Source: Ruminococcus sp.
GTDB lineage: Bacteria > Bacillota > Clostridia > Oscillospirales > Acutalibacteraceae
Direction: 5' to 3'
Length of the DNA stretch: 64,000 bases
NCBI GenBank assembly: GCA_022510955.1
Contig: JAFLSM010000004.1
Location: 1-64,000, forward strand
The stretch's first letter is position 1; every line of letters starts with the position of its first letter. The notes under the pieces are model-generated. The model worked only from the letters and a program-made list of their open reading frames with translations, did no database searches and was not told where the DNA came from. Below, piece after piece: positions 36,478 to 45,699 of this stretch. A program made the translations under genes and the position numbers.

Positions 36478-36956
36478 AGGATTAAATTCCTCCCGTCAGA
36501 GCACTCTTTGCAGTCTTTAAGATTCATTCCTCTGTCCTTATATCTGCGAAGGATAAAGTGCGTGCTTGTTGAAACAACACTTTCCATTGTAGAGAGCTTT
36601 TTGGCAACAAACATTGCAATTTCCTGCATTGTTTCACCTCTTACAATAAGCGCAAAATCATAAGCACCAGCCATAAGATAAACTGTTTCAACCTCTTCAA
36701 AGGCCATACATTGCTCTGCCATTTCATCAAAACCTGTTTCCTTCTTTGGGGTTACCTTGAGTTCAATCAGAGCTTCCACAAAGCTGTCCTCAACCTCTTC
36801 CCAATTTACAACGGCCTGATAGCCTTTGATGATACCCTTGTTTGTATATTCCTTGATTTGAGCCTTGATGTAATCCTCAGGCTCACCAAGCATTGTAGCC
36901 AACTCTGCTGTTGTAAACTCAGAATTGGTATTTAACAACTTTAGCAATTTATCCAT
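36474..36956 (-). CDS. Lrp/AsnC-family transcriptional regulator
   Basis: This 160-residue protein has an N-terminal helix-turn-helix (FTTAELATMLGEPEDYIKAQI) and a C-terminal AsnC/RAM ligand domain (AFEEVETVYLMAGAYDFALIV). The ATG at 36956 follows GGGGAGG by 6 nt and replaces the ORF track's start at 36986. It is first in the operon with the aminotransferase and ispE, so it probably responds to an amino acid and controls the aminotransferase. Confidence 0.9.
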   Translation of the reverse strand: MDKLLKLLNTNSEFTTAELATMLGEPEDYIKAQIKEYTNKGIIKGYQAVVNWEEVEDSFVEALIELKVTPKKETGFDEMAEQCMAFEEVETVYLMAGAYDFALIVRGETMQEIAMFVAKKLSTMESVVSTSTHFILRRYKDRGMNLKDCKECSDGRNLIL

Positions 36957-37021
36957 AAAATTTCCTCCCCTTGATGTCTGTAACAAATAATAAAAATTTG
37001 ACTGACATTGAAATTTATAAT

Positions 37022-37051
37022 ATTATACCGCCTGCGTCGCACGATTGTCAA
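37022..37051 (-). promoter_or_regulatory. Promoter of the Lrp-aminotransferase-ispE operon
   Basis: TTGACA, an 18-nt spacer and TATAAT lie on the minus strand within the last codons of the LURP-one gene, about 65 bp before the regulator's ATG. Confidence 0.75.
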
Positions 37052-37499
37052 CCGTGTTTATGAGGTTAATACATATGCATGTTGCAATAGATATAATTTC
37101 ATTTACATCATCAAATACATTAAGTTCATAGTCAGAACCTACTGTTTTGTGCGTTGCAATAACGGAATTGTCAACATCCATAATGCCAAAATTCTTTGAA
37201 ACTGCCTCACCTGCAATATGCCAATTCACTCCGTAAAATCGACATTTAATTTCAGACGAAACAGGCACGCACACAAATCTTACCATACGGCTTTTATCTT
37301 TGATTGAATAGGCGCTTACATTACATATTTGCATTTTTCGCACCTTACAGATTAAATCACCGTTGATTGAAGTCAGTTCAAAGCCTGAAAAACCTTTTTT
37401 CTTTTTAGGAATAATATAGTATTTTTCATAGCCTTGCTCATTAAAAATAACAAATGCTGTTTTGTCTGCTGATATATTACGCCTGATAAACAATTTCAT
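37023..37499 (-). CDS. LURP-one-related (Tubby-like) protein
   Basis: This 158-residue protein matches the LURP-one/YxjI family by pattern: KLFIRRNISADKTAFVIFNE at the start, YYIIPKKKKGFSGFELTSIN, then DLICKVRKMQ and NWHIAGEAVSKNFGIMDVDN. The fold is a closed beta barrel related to the Tubby C-terminal domain and phospholipid scramblases; the bacterial role is unknown. The ATG at 37499 has GGTGA upstream. It lies 35 bp after nadE and probably shares its transcript. Confidence 0.75.
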   Translation of the reverse strand: MKLFIRRNISADKTAFVIFNEQGYEKYYIIPKKKKGFSGFELTSINGDLICKVRKMQICNVSAYSIKDKSRMVRFVCVPVSSEIKCRFYGVNWHIAGEAVSKNFGIMDVDNSVIATHKTVGSDYELNVFDDVNEIISIATCICINLINTVDNRATQAV

Positions 37500-37534
37500 A
37501 TGAATCACCGCATAATAAGTTTGATAGTAGTTAA

Positions 37535-39454
37535 TTAATCTTCATTTTCCAAATCTTTAAGCCACAATTTTACCGAGGCATCGCTCGGCATTCTCCAGTC
37601 CCCTCTTGGAGACAGAGTTACAGAACCAACCTTTGGACCGTCAGGCAAACAAGAGCGTTTGAACTGCTGTGTAAAAAAGCGTTTTACAAAGACTGTCAGC
37701 CATTCTTTTATGACAGCATTGTCATATTTGTCGGCAAATGAAAGCTTTGCAAGATAATATATTTTACTTGGAGCAAAACCAAATCGTACCAAATAATAAA
37801 GGAAAAAGTCATGCAATTCATAAGGACCGACTACATCCTCAGTTTTTTGAGCAATTTCACCGTTATTATCAGGCGGTAAAAGTTCGGGACTAACAGGAGT
37901 ATCAAGCACATCAAGCAATACATTTTTTAATATTCCGTCAGATTTTTCGGCTTCATATGCTGTAAGATAGCGCACAAGGGTTTTAGGAATTGATACATTG
38001 ACTGCATACATACTCATATGATCACCGTTATATGTTGCCCAACCGAGTGCAAGTTCCGAAAGGTCGCCCGTGCCGATTACAAGCCCGTTGTACTTATTTG
38101 ATAAATCCATAAGTATCTGAGTGCGTTCACGAGCCTGTGAATTTTCATATGTTATGTTTGTAATAGCTTCATCATGATTTATATCAGAAAAATGCTGACG
38201 GACAGCAAGAGTAATGTCAATATCCTCAAAAGATACACCATATGCCTCTGCAAGCAGTTGCGCATTCGACTTTGTACGCTTGGTCGTTCCAAAACAAGGC
38301 ATTGTTACTGCGTGTATGTTTTTGCGGTCGAGTGAAAGCATATCAAAAGCGTGAACACAAACTATAAGTGCTAATGTGCTGTCAAGACCGCCTGAAAGTC
38401 CGATAACAACATTTTTTATACCTGTGTGGGCAAGTCGTGTTGCAAGTCCTGTTGCCTGCATTGTGATAATTTCTTCACAGCGATTTGCAAGGTCAGTTTT
38501 ATCGGTAGGAACGAATGGTGTTTGAGCAAAGGTGCGTGAAAGCTTTGTTTGCTTAATATCCATATCAAATGCAGAGAAATAAATTTTATCGTCATTGTTG
38601 CAAGTGTAAGTGCTTATTCTTCTGCGCTCGGAAGAAAGTTTTTCAACATCTATGTCCGCATAAGTTATTCCTGTGGTAAAACGCTTGCTCTCGGCAAGAA
38701 TACTTGCATTTTCTGAAATTATATTTTGACCTGAAAAGACCATATCGGTCGTGCTTTCACCAAAGCCTGAATCAGAATATATATAACCGCAAACGAGCTT
38801 GCCACTCTGCATTTTGACTAAGTCCCGTCTGTATTGTGCCTTGCCTATAACATCGTCAGAGGTTGATAAATTACATATTATGTTTGCACCGGCAGTCGCA
38901 AGATATACCGAAGGTGAATTTGACACCCATAAATCCTCACAAATTTCAACAGCAAAGCTAAAGTCTGGCATTTGCTTAGACTTAAATATGATATTTGTCG
39001 AAAAGTCAACTTCACCGCATCCTGCATATTCAAAGAAAAATTCATCAGAATCTGCTCCGCTTGTAAAGTGACGGGCTTCGTAAAATTCACTGTAGTTTGG
39101 AATATTGATTTTTGGAACAATTCCAAGTATATCACCCTTAAAAATGACAACTGCACAGTTAAAAAGTGACTGTCTGTGTGGAATTGGAGTACCTACAACC
39201 GAAACTATATCGAGGTTATCGGTTGCCTTAACAATTTTTTCTATAGCATTTTCTGCTGCCTTTAGTAATGTTGACTGCAAAAACAAATCAGAACATGTAT
39301 AACCTGTTACACAAAGTTCAGGAAAAACAATCAATGAAGCTCCGTTTTTATGAGCCTCTTCGATCTGTGCAATTATTTGATTTGCGTTAAACTCACAATC
39401 GGCAACTCTGATTTGCGGTGTAGCCGCTGCAACCTTTACAAAACCATATTTCAA
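37535..39454 (-). CDS. nadE: Glutamine-dependent NAD synthetase
   Basis: NadE amidates deamido-NAD to NAD using ammonia released from glutamine. The N-terminal nitrilase-like glutaminase has a glutamate (VFPELCVTGYTCSDLF), a lysine (VPKINIPNYSEFYE) and the catalytic cysteine (VEICEDLWV). The C-terminal synthetase has the ATP loop VIGLSGGLDSTLALIV and GTGDLSELALGWATYNGDHM. At about 640 residues it is the long two-domain form. A TTG at 39454, nine nucleotides after AAGGA, fits better than the ATG at 39463 that abuts it. Confidence 0.95.
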   Translation of the reverse strand: MKYGFVKVAAATPQIRVADCEFNANQIIAQIEEAHKNGASLIVFPELCVTGYTCSDLFLQSTLLKAAENAIEKIVKATDNLDIVSVVGTPIPHRQSLFNCAVVIFKGDILGIVPKINIPNYSEFYEARHFTSGADSDEFFFEYAGCGEVDFSTNIIFKSKQMPDFSFAVEICEDLWVSNSPSVYLATAGANIICNLSTSDDVIGKAQYRRDLVKMQSGKLVCGYIYSDSGFGESTTDMVFSGQNIISENASILAESKRFTTGITYADIDVEKLSSERRRISTYTCNNDDKIYFSAFDMDIKQTKLSRTFAQTPFVPTDKTDLANRCEEIITMQATGLATRLAHTGIKNVVIGLSGGLDSTLALIVCVHAFDMLSLDRKNIHAVTMPCFGTTKRTKSNAQLLAEAYGVSFEDIDITLAVRQHFSDINHDEAITNITYENSQARERTQILMDLSNKYNGLVIGTGDLSELALGWATYNGDHMSMYAVNVSIPKTLVRYLTAYEAEKSDGILKNVLLDVLDTPVSPELLPPDNNGEIAQKTEDVVGPYELHDFFLYYLVRFGFAPSKIYYLAKLSFADKYDNAVIKEWLTVFVKRFFTQQFKRSCLPDGPKVGSVTLSPRGDWRMPSDASVKLWLKDLENED

Positions 39455-39476
39455 ATTTATCATTCCTTAAAATTAT

Positions 39477-39510
39477 AATAACCGCAGGATAAAATACACC
39501 TACGGTTATT
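39477..39510 (-). terminator. Terminator of the dockerin-protein gene
   Basis: The stem AATAACCGTAGG/CCTGCGGTTATT (one mismatch) with a 10-nt loop is followed on the minus strand by ATAATTTT. It overlaps the -10 box of the nadE promoter. Confidence 0.7.
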
Positions 39511-39536
39511 ATACATCATTTAATTAAATTATACAA
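39508..39536 (-). promoter_or_regulatory. Probable nadE promoter
   Basis: TTGTAT, a 17-nt spacer and TATAAT lie about 50 bp before nadE. The -10 box overlaps the terminator stem, so the two signals share bases. Confidence 0.55.
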
Positions 39537-39579
39537 GATTTACGGATAATTAAAACATATGTCTACAAAATAAGAAATT

Positions 39580-42500
39580 TTATTTATTTGATAAGGATGA
39601 TGTAGCGGGGAAAGTATCAATTATACCTGCACAAAAGCGCTGAACTGTAGTAGCATCAAGAATTGAAACGGTTCCGTCTCCGTCTACATCGCTCAAAAGC
39701 ATTTCTTTATCAGAAGGATCAACTAAATCCACACAAATTTTCTGAATGTATGTTGCGTCACAAACATCTATGAATCCGTTTGAGTCGGAATCGCCTATTC
39801 TATATGATAAGTCTTCATAGAAGTTAATCATAGCAGCTGATGCAAAATCATTGATTGCACGTGAACCTACTACCTTCACATATTTTGCATAAACAGATTT
39901 GTCAAACAAGATAGTTTTTGTCGCCGCATTATCTGCCCAACCGGTTGCACTTGCCGCCAATTCCCAATTTTCACCGTCAAGGCTTGTGTAAACCTCACAA
40001 GCAGTAAATCTTCCGTTAGATCCGTCCTGACGGGGAACATAGTCAATTGCCGAAAGATATGTGCAATCGTCAAGCTCAAAAGTTATGTATCTTTCTGAAT
40101 CAGAATACCATGTCCAATTTGTGTGCCAATAAGTATTGATATTTCCGTCAATAGCATTATATGCATATTCGTTATGAGATGATGCCTCTGTTGAGCAATC
40201 TATAACCGACAATCTGTCGATAGAAATATAGGATTTGAATATATTCATATCGTCAGCAGTGAAATGAAGCTCAACTGCATCACTTGCAAGGGCTGTTCCT
40301 GATGTTGCATAGCGAACATAAACAGTCTTATTTCCTCTAAGATTCGGAGCCAACTCACCAAATGAAGTCCATTCAATCTTATCAAAGCTCCATTCCATTG
40401 TATCTGTTGTGCCTATTATCCTATTTTCAAGATCATTATTATACAGTTTTTGCGGCATAGCAGCCTTTGTAATATCAATTTTATAATACTTTTGCATTCC
40501 TTCAAGGCGAACTAAAATATCGTTGCTTTCACTGATTGACGAAATTTCTTGATCGCTTAAATGTACTGAAGTTCCATTTGCTGTTTTCCAGCTTTTTCCG
40601 CCGTCAATACTGTATTCCATCTTAGCTTTTTCGCTAAGTGCAGAGGTAAGTTGCAAACGTCCGGAATTTTCTCCGCTTAACGAAAATTCTGCCAAAGCAA
40701 GTGAATTTTTACTTAATAAACTGTTAGCCATTGCTTTGCAAGCATCAGGCTGTAGTGAATTTTCGGAAGTAATAGTCGTACCTTTTACAAGTGCATCGTA
40801 AGAGGTTATTATAAATTCTGCTGTAGCAACATCGGTGGTCAGTCCGTGATTTTTCTTGAGCAGAGTAATCAAATCCCACATTGGCAAAGGGAATCCATAC
40901 ATACTATCTGCAATGAGTTGTAAAACTTTGAAGCTTTCCTCTTGTGAACAGCCTTTTGTAGACAAAATGAGATTATAAAATGCGTCAAGATTAAAACTTT
41001 GAACATTAAGAGCAGCTAAACATATTTCCTCTGTTTCATCAGAAAAGACACTTGACATTGCTACAAGCTCCTCTGCAAGCTTATAGTTTTCAAAATCGTT
41101 GAGAGCCTCCTGTGAAAGCAAAGCATAGCTTGCACAATAACCGCTTGTTCTCCAGCTGTTGTTACCCCAACCGCATGGCATACGACTATCGCCCTCTCGA
41201 TGAGATTCTGTCCATCCTGAAATATTGTTGCCTATATATAGGATGGAGTTGTTATCAGTATATCTGTAATCAAGCCATGCACAGTGACCCGGCTGAAATA
41301 CTGTAGCTCCCGGAACACCGAATACTTCTCTTATATTAACGCTTGACTTTGAAATACCGCCACAGACAGCACCTTGATCGAATATATCAAATATTGACGG
41401 ATGTTCCGGATAATGGTAATCAAAGGTATAAGTTATGTAGTTGTAGCCATTGATATTACACCAATTTTTATATGTAAATTCCGATAAAGAATTATGCTCG
41501 CGAACATAGGTATTTAATGCCTTTATTTCGTCATCATTAATCTGAGCATGCATTACCCATCGCATTTCTTCAACAGACAGGTTTTCAAAAACATCATTCC
41601 ACAGAAGTCCATCAGTGTGCAAATCCTTATAAATTTCATAACGATAAACCGCATTTGATACCTGTGTAACATCTGCCCAGAAATATACTGTTGCTGAATG
41701 AGTCAGAGACAGGGTAATCATCATTTTAAGATAAAGATCTCCGTATTCACTGTCCTCTATATCTTCCCCGTGTTCTGTATACAGGTCATAAAGAACATCC
41801 AAAGACTTCTGATATGATCCGCTTGGCTTTCCGCCAATGACATAAAGAGACAGCGCCTCATAATTATTCAAAAGCCACTCAAGAATCTGAGAATACTTTT
41901 CATCTCGTTCACAAAGCAACTTTAAGGTTTTATATCCTGCATTATACACAAATGTGCGTTGCAGAAGCATTTGTTCAAATTCTCTATTTTCAAGAAGTTC
42001 AGTGTAGTTTGTTACATCGTTTCTGTATTCTGCAAGCAAAGCATCATATTCCTCTACAGTTTTCAATCCATTACAAACAAACTGCTGATCATCAGGATTT
42101 GTAACAAGTTTTGCGTCTGCAAAGACAGAATGATCATTGCCGTTGCCACCATTCTGGTCAGTGTACAGCTTGAGATAATTAGCCTTAGAAATATCAACAG
42201 ATACAAATTCAGATTCGCTGCTTGCAGTCAACTCATTGCTGACATACACTTCTGTCCAATTACTTCCGTCTGTTGATGTATATATATGAAAAATTACATT
42301 TCCTTTGTTTCCCTGTGAAGCATCAATACCTATGTAGGATGTAAAATAATTATATTGTTTATAATCAGTGAGATTATAAACAATCGTTGATGTCGCATGT
42401 GCAGTTATGCCCTTATCAAAATAAATACGATTTCCTTCAACTAACAGCGAAATCTTCTCATCATTCATATTGCCGTCACGATGAATAACACCCCAACCGA

Positions 42501-42660
42501 TTTTAGCACTAACATAATTAATATCAGAAAGATAAACAAATGAATTTGCTGTGTTATCTGATTCAGCAATTTCATCTGTAGCTATAACAGTTGGAATCAT
42601 ACCTAAACAGATAAGCATAGTCAGGATAATTGAAAGCGCACTTTTTAAAATCCTTTTCAT
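39580..42660 (-). CDS. Secreted dockerin protein with NPCBM, transglutaminase-like and F5/8C modules
   Basis: This 1026-residue protein has a signal peptide (MKRILKSALSIILTMLICLG), an NPCBM-type carbohydrate-binding module (about 35-190), and a middle region with a transglutaminase-like Cys-His-Asp arrangement: GAVCGGISKSS near 432, QPGHCAWLDY near 457-462. An F5/8 type C module follows (AIDGNINTYWHTNW, about 820-955). Last comes a type I dockerin with two calcium loops (GDSDSNGFIDVCDATYIQ and SDVDGDGTVSILDATTVQ). It is predicted to dock onto a cohesin scaffold. The catalytic role (protease or peptide transferase) is inference. It has its own promoter. Confidence 0.87.
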   Translation of the reverse strand: MKRILKSALSIILTMLICLGMIPTVIATDEIAESDNTANSFVYLSDINYVSAKIGWGVIHRDGNMNDEKISLLVEGNRIYFDKGITAHATSTIVYNLTDYKQYNYFTSYIGIDASQGNKGNVIFHIYTSTDGSNWTEVYVSNELTASSESEFVSVDISKANYLKLYTDQNGGNGNDHSVFADAKLVTNPDDQQFVCNGLKTVEEYDALLAEYRNDVTNYTELLENREFEQMLLQRTFVYNAGYKTLKLLCERDEKYSQILEWLLNNYEALSLYVIGGKPSGSYQKSLDVLYDLYTEHGEDIEDSEYGDLYLKMMITLSLTHSATVYFWADVTQVSNAVYRYEIYKDLHTDGLLWNDVFENLSVEEMRWVMHAQINDDEIKALNTYVREHNSLSEFTYKNWCNINGYNYITYTFDYHYPEHPSIFDIFDQGAVCGGISKSSVNIREVFGVPGATVFQPGHCAWLDYRYTDNNSILYIGNNISGWTESHREGDSRMPCGWGNNSWRTSGYCASYALLSQEALNDFENYKLAEELVAMSSVFSDETEEICLAALNVQSFNLDAFYNLILSTKGCSQEESFKVLQLIADSMYGFPLPMWDLITLLKKNHGLTTDVATAEFIITSYDALVKGTTITSENSLQPDACKAMANSLLSKNSLALAEFSLSGENSGRLQLTSALSEKAKMEYSIDGGKSWKTANGTSVHLSDQEISSISESNDILVRLEGMQKYYKIDITKAAMPQKLYNNDLENRIIGTTDTMEWSFDKIEWTSFGELAPNLRGNKTVYVRYATSGTALASDAVELHFTADDMNIFKSYISIDRLSVIDCSTEASSHNEYAYNAIDGNINTYWHTNWTWYSDSERYITFELDDCTYLSAIDYVPRQDGSNGRFTACEVYTSLDGENWELAASATGWADNAATKTILFDKSVYAKYVKVVGSRAINDFASAAMINFYEDLSYRIGDSDSNGFIDVCDATYIQKICVDLVDPSDKEMLLSDVDGDGTVSILDATTVQRFCAGIIDTFPATSSLSNK

Positions 42661-42707
42661 AAAAATACATCTCCAAACTTAAAATGTAAAGAATAATATT
42701 CATCTTA

Positions 42708-42736
42708 AATATAATGATTTTTCCTGCATTTGTCAA
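42708..42736 (-). promoter_or_regulatory. Sigma-A promoter of the dockerin-protein gene
   Basis: TTGACA, a 17-nt spacer and TATATT lie about 50 bp before the ATG on the minus strand. Confidence 0.8.
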
Positions 42737-42773
42737 TAAAATATAGGATATAAATTAAAGAATATATGTATGA

Positions 42774-44255
42774 TTAAAGCATATGTCTGCCAATGCGTTT
42801 TCTATGGAACAAATACTGTGTTTCAAGCATTGTTTCAAACTTTGCAATATAGCAGCTTGTATATCCCATACACAACCAAAACCACATTACCATAAATGAT
42901 AGGTCATATAACAGTGCCTTTTCAAAGAGTGCATACATCAAATATGCAAACAAAAAAGAAAAGAGACACGGGTAAATGTCATCCCTAAATGTATGTTTTT
43001 GCAAAAAAAGATGCTGTGCAGAATGTTTGGCAAATCTAAACCCAAAAATACCAAATACCATAAATCCGATTATTCCTGTTGAAACAAGTAAGGTCAAGTA
43101 ACCATTATGCAAATCATTGTTATGATAAGTATAATTAAGTGCACCATCTGAATATTGCTCACTATAAAATACAATATTGCCGTTTGAGATGCCGATTATC
43201 GGGGAAAGCTTAAAAAGATTAACAGATTCTTTCCAGAGCTTGAATCGACCACTGTCAGCATTCTTGTTTTTGTGATTGAAAGTAACAGTATTGGTTTCAG
43301 GCAGAACAACTTTAGTACCGTCATCTATGATGATTGTATCCGTATCCCCCACTAAAAGGCTGATAAACGAATTTGTTTTTGATACAACAACTGAAAAACC
43401 GGCTTTGCAAATTTCACGAAACATTAACGCAGAGCTTATAAGAAAAGTACCTACAAGCAAAAGTGCAATAATTTTGAGAAAAATTTTTGACTTTGAAATA
43501 GGTTTGTCAGGTTTTGCAATGCCCGTTTTATCAGCAAAAAAGATATACACTACATACACAACTGCATACCCCAAAGCAAGAACCATTGAGGCATTTGAGT
43601 CACATAAAATAAGTGAAAACAGGTTTGTGCATACACAAGAAATAATCCAGATTTTGCTGACTCTTTGCTGTGTTACTGCTTCCATAAAGTTCTTTTTATA
43701 GAGCATATGACAGCATACAATCGACACAACAGATACAAAACCCAAGTTATTAGGATTAATATATACGCCTGTAAAGCGATTTTCATAGATTGTAAACTTA
43801 ATCCAATACCATTCAAAGCTAAAACCAAGCATCAGGCAGGTAATACCGATTATATTAGCAATGGTTGTTATATATACAATTATTTTTGCTATTGTATAAA
43901 GTTCTTCTTTAAAATTAAAGTTCGACTCAGTGTGCATTCCGTAAAATATAAAAAAACACACAAAAACATGCAAAAGCATGATAAAACTATAAATAATTGT
44001 AATTGAAAAGTTTATAAGCATTGTAAGGGTTGAAAATGCAAGAAATGTTCCAACCCACAAGCCAAAACGCATTTTAAAGAAAGTGTTATTCTGTTTCTGA
44101 TTATTTATAACAAGATATGTGCCCCAAATAAACAAAAAAACTAAAAGTACATATGCAGGTATCTGCAAAAAAGAAACATAGCAAAAGAACAAATCAATTA
44201 TGTAGATTTTTCTGAATAGAGAAGCATCCTTTATATTAGCCTTTAAAGCAGTCAT
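42774..44255 (-). CDS. O-antigen ligase/polymerase-like membrane protein
   Basis: This 493-residue protein has about ten to twelve hydrophobic segments and a large outside loop holding NADSGRFKLWKESVNLFKLSP and HNDLHNGYLTLLVSTGIIG, the pattern of the Wzy/WaaL (O-antigen ligase) superfamily. In Gram-positives such proteins polymerise or attach surface polysaccharides. It lies 17 bp after a phosphoglycosyl transferase and probably forms a unit with it. No other capsule genes are next to it, so the polymer is unknown. Confidence 0.85.
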   Translation of the reverse strand: MTALKANIKDASLFRKIYIIDLFFCYVSFLQIPAYVLLVFLFIWGTYLVINNQKQNNTFFKMRFGLWVGTFLAFSTLTMLINFSITIIYSFIMLLHVFVCFFIFYGMHTESNFNFKEELYTIAKIIVYITTIANIIGITCLMLGFSFEWYWIKFTIYENRFTGVYINPNNLGFVSVVSIVCCHMLYKKNFMEAVTQQRVSKIWIISCVCTNLFSLILCDSNASMVLALGYAVVYVVYIFFADKTGIAKPDKPISKSKIFLKIIALLLVGTFLISSALMFREICKAGFSVVVSKTNSFISLLVGDTDTIIIDDGTKVVLPETNTVTFNHKNKNADSGRFKLWKESVNLFKLSPIIGISNGNIVFYSEQYSDGALNYTYHNNDLHNGYLTLLVSTGIIGFMVFGIFGFRFAKHSAQHLFLQKHTFRDDIYPCLFSFLFAYLMYALFEKALLYDLSFMVMWFWLCMGYTSCYIAKFETMLETQYLFHRKRIGRHML

Positions 44256-44272
44256 AGCAATACCTCAACTGA

Positions 44273-44953
44273 TTAACTGAAAACTTCTTTAACGGTTTTG
44301 AACATTAGCTTTATATCTGAACGAAAACCAAAGTTACGCAAGTATTTTAGATTATATGCCATCTTATCAGGCAAAATCTTTTCAATATACACACTATCAA
44401 CATCTTTTTCATTTGATAGAAGTTTTTCCTCATCTTTATACATAATGGACGCCAATGATGTAATTCCGGCAGGCATTAAAAGAGTTGCAAGGTATTCGTT
44501 TTTGTAGGAATCTACATACTTAGGCACCTCAGGACGAGCACCTACAACACTCATCTTTCCGGAAAGGACATTAAACACCTGAGGAATTTCATCAAGACGA
44601 TACTTACGCAAAAACCTACCTATCTGAGTTACTCTACTGTCACCGTCAATAGTTACAAGCGATCCTATTTTATCAGCACCGACAACCATCGTTCTGAATT
44701 TTAGGATTTTAAAATGTTTGCCATATGTTGTTACTCTAACCTGTTTATAAAATACAGGCCCTTTAGAGGTACATTTGACAGCAATCGAAATTATAATAAT
44801 CGGTATAATCAAAAAAACAAGCATAACAAGTGCTAAAATAATGTCAGAAACTCGCTTTAATATTATGCTTGACTTCTTATTAGAAAGAATGTCATAATAT
44901 TCTCTGACCTCGTCACACTGAAACTTCTGCGGTAATTTATCAAACGAAAGCAT
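44273..44953 (-). CDS. Polyprenyl-phosphate phosphoglycosyl transferase
   Basis: This 226-residue enzyme of the bacterial sugar transferase family moves a sugar phosphate from a nucleotide sugar to undecaprenyl phosphate, starting a surface glycan. It shows one N-terminal membrane helix (IILALVMLVFLIIPIIIISI), then KCTSKGPVFYKQVRV, FKILKFRTM, LRKYRLDEIPQVFNVLSGKM and SVVGARPEVP. An AGGAG site precedes the ATG. It has a strong promoter and leads into the O-antigen ligase gene. Confidence 0.92.
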   Translation of the reverse strand: MLSFDKLPQKFQCDEVREYYDILSNKKSSIILKRVSDIILALVMLVFLIIPIIIISIAVKCTSKGPVFYKQVRVTTYGKHFKILKFRTMVVGADKIGSLVTIDGDSRVTQIGRFLRKYRLDEIPQVFNVLSGKMSVVGARPEVPKYVDSYKNEYLATLLMPAGITSLASIMYKDEEKLLSNEKDVDSVYIEKILPDKMAYNLKYLRNFGFRSDIKLMFKTVKEVFS

Positions 44954-45031
44954 AGATTAACTCCTATACATAATTAATAATTGAACAGATTTACAAATTG
45001 AATACAGTCTATCTGCATTTATTCAGTAAGC

Positions 45032-45060
45032 ATTATATTACTTTTAACATTGATTTTCAA
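45032..45060 (-). promoter_or_regulatory. Sigma-A promoter of the phosphoglycosyl transferase gene
   Basis: TTGAAA, a 17-nt spacer and TATAAT lie about 80 bp before the gene, downstream of the small-RNA terminator. The 44954-45353 gap (400 bp) thus holds this promoter, a small transcription unit and the DUF1292 promoter. Confidence 0.8.
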
Positions 45061-45096
45061 GAATTATTAAAAATCTGCAACAAAATAAAGCATAAA

Positions 45097-45197
45097 GTAA
45101 AAACCGACAGCCCATTGCTGTCGGTTTTTAGGTAATTTTATGGAGTAATCAAACACATAGAAAGGAAGTCATTATATCTTATCATCTCTCTGTTACA
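45097..45197 (-). ncRNA. Candidate orphan small RNA
   Basis: A promoter (45203-45231) and an intrinsic terminator (45098-45131) frame a transcript of about 100 nt. It contains the CU-rich tract ACUUCCUUUCU, able to pair with ribosome binding sites. The only ORF is 15 codons (MIRYNDFLSMCLITP) with no proper ribosome binding site. The next gene downstream has its own promoter, so this is not simply a leader. Predicted only from signals. Confidence 0.5.
45098..45131 (-). terminator. Terminator of the candidate small RNA
   Basis: A 12- to 13-bp stem AAAAACCGACAGC/GCTGTCGGTTTTT with a short loop ends in TTTTT. The A-run on its 5' side makes it potentially bidirectional. Confidence 0.82.
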
Positions 45198-45202
45198 ATT
45201 AA

Positions 45203-45231
45203 ACTATATCATACCTTTTGTTAATTGTCAA
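45203..45231 (-). promoter_or_regulatory. Promoter of the candidate small RNA
   Basis: A perfect TTGACA, a 17-nt spacer (with TATGA just before the -10) and TATAGT on the minus strand. No long ORF follows before the terminator. Confidence 0.72.
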
Positions 45232-45299
45232 CACTTTTTTTTGACTTTTTTAATAATTTGTATATTTTTTATTCAATTACACTTTCCTGCATAATTCTC

Positions 45300-45328
45300 T
45301 TGACTTAATGAATAAAAAAATGTAAAAT
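45300..45328 (+). promoter_or_regulatory. Sigma-A promoter of the DUF1292 gene
   Basis: TTGACT, a 17-nt spacer and TAAAAT lie 25 bp before the ATG on the plus strand. Confidence 0.75.
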
Positions 45329-45353
45329 TAGATTAGCAAAGGAGGTTAAAAAT

Positions 45354-45659
45354 ATGGCAAATGAATATACTCCGGATCTTGTAACTCTGATTAGCGAAGA
45401 AGGCGAAGAAATTGAGTTTGAGATTCTTGATATAATCGAAAATGAAGACGGCAAGTTTTATGTGCTGTATCCTTATTACGAAAATCCTGCTGATGCAGTG
45501 AATGACCCGGGTGAATACTACATCTTTGAGGTTCAGGAGGTTGACGGCGAAGAAGAACTTGCTGAAATCGAAAACGATGAATTGCTTGATAAGCTTGCTG
45601 ACGAATTTGAAAAAAGATATAATGAAAGTTTTTTTGATGACGAAGAAAGCAAAGAGTAA
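45354..45659 (+). CDS. DUF1292 family acidic protein
   Basis: This 101-residue, strongly acidic protein has the DUF1292 pattern: DLVTLISEEGEEIEFEILDI, then KFYVLYPYYENPADAVNDP and YIFEVQEVDGEEELAEIEND. A perfect AAAGGAGG site precedes the ATG. The family is common in Firmicutes, often near the RuvX/holliday-junction genes; its function is unknown. Here it sits alone, just before 6S RNA. Confidence 0.88.
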   Translation: MANEYTPDLVTLISEEGEEIEFEILDIIENEDGKFYVLYPYYENPADAVNDPGEYYIFEVQEVDGEEELAEIENDELLDKLADEFEKRYNESFFDDEESKE

Positions 45660-45699
45660 TTTTTAAATTTTTAACACATAATATTTTTAGACAGCTTTA

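Noticed and set aside
45098-45131. Attenuator of the phosphoglycosyl transferase gene
   Set aside because: A consensus promoter lies between this stem and the gene, so the stem is better read as the end of a separate small transcript. Attenuation remains possible for read-through RNA.
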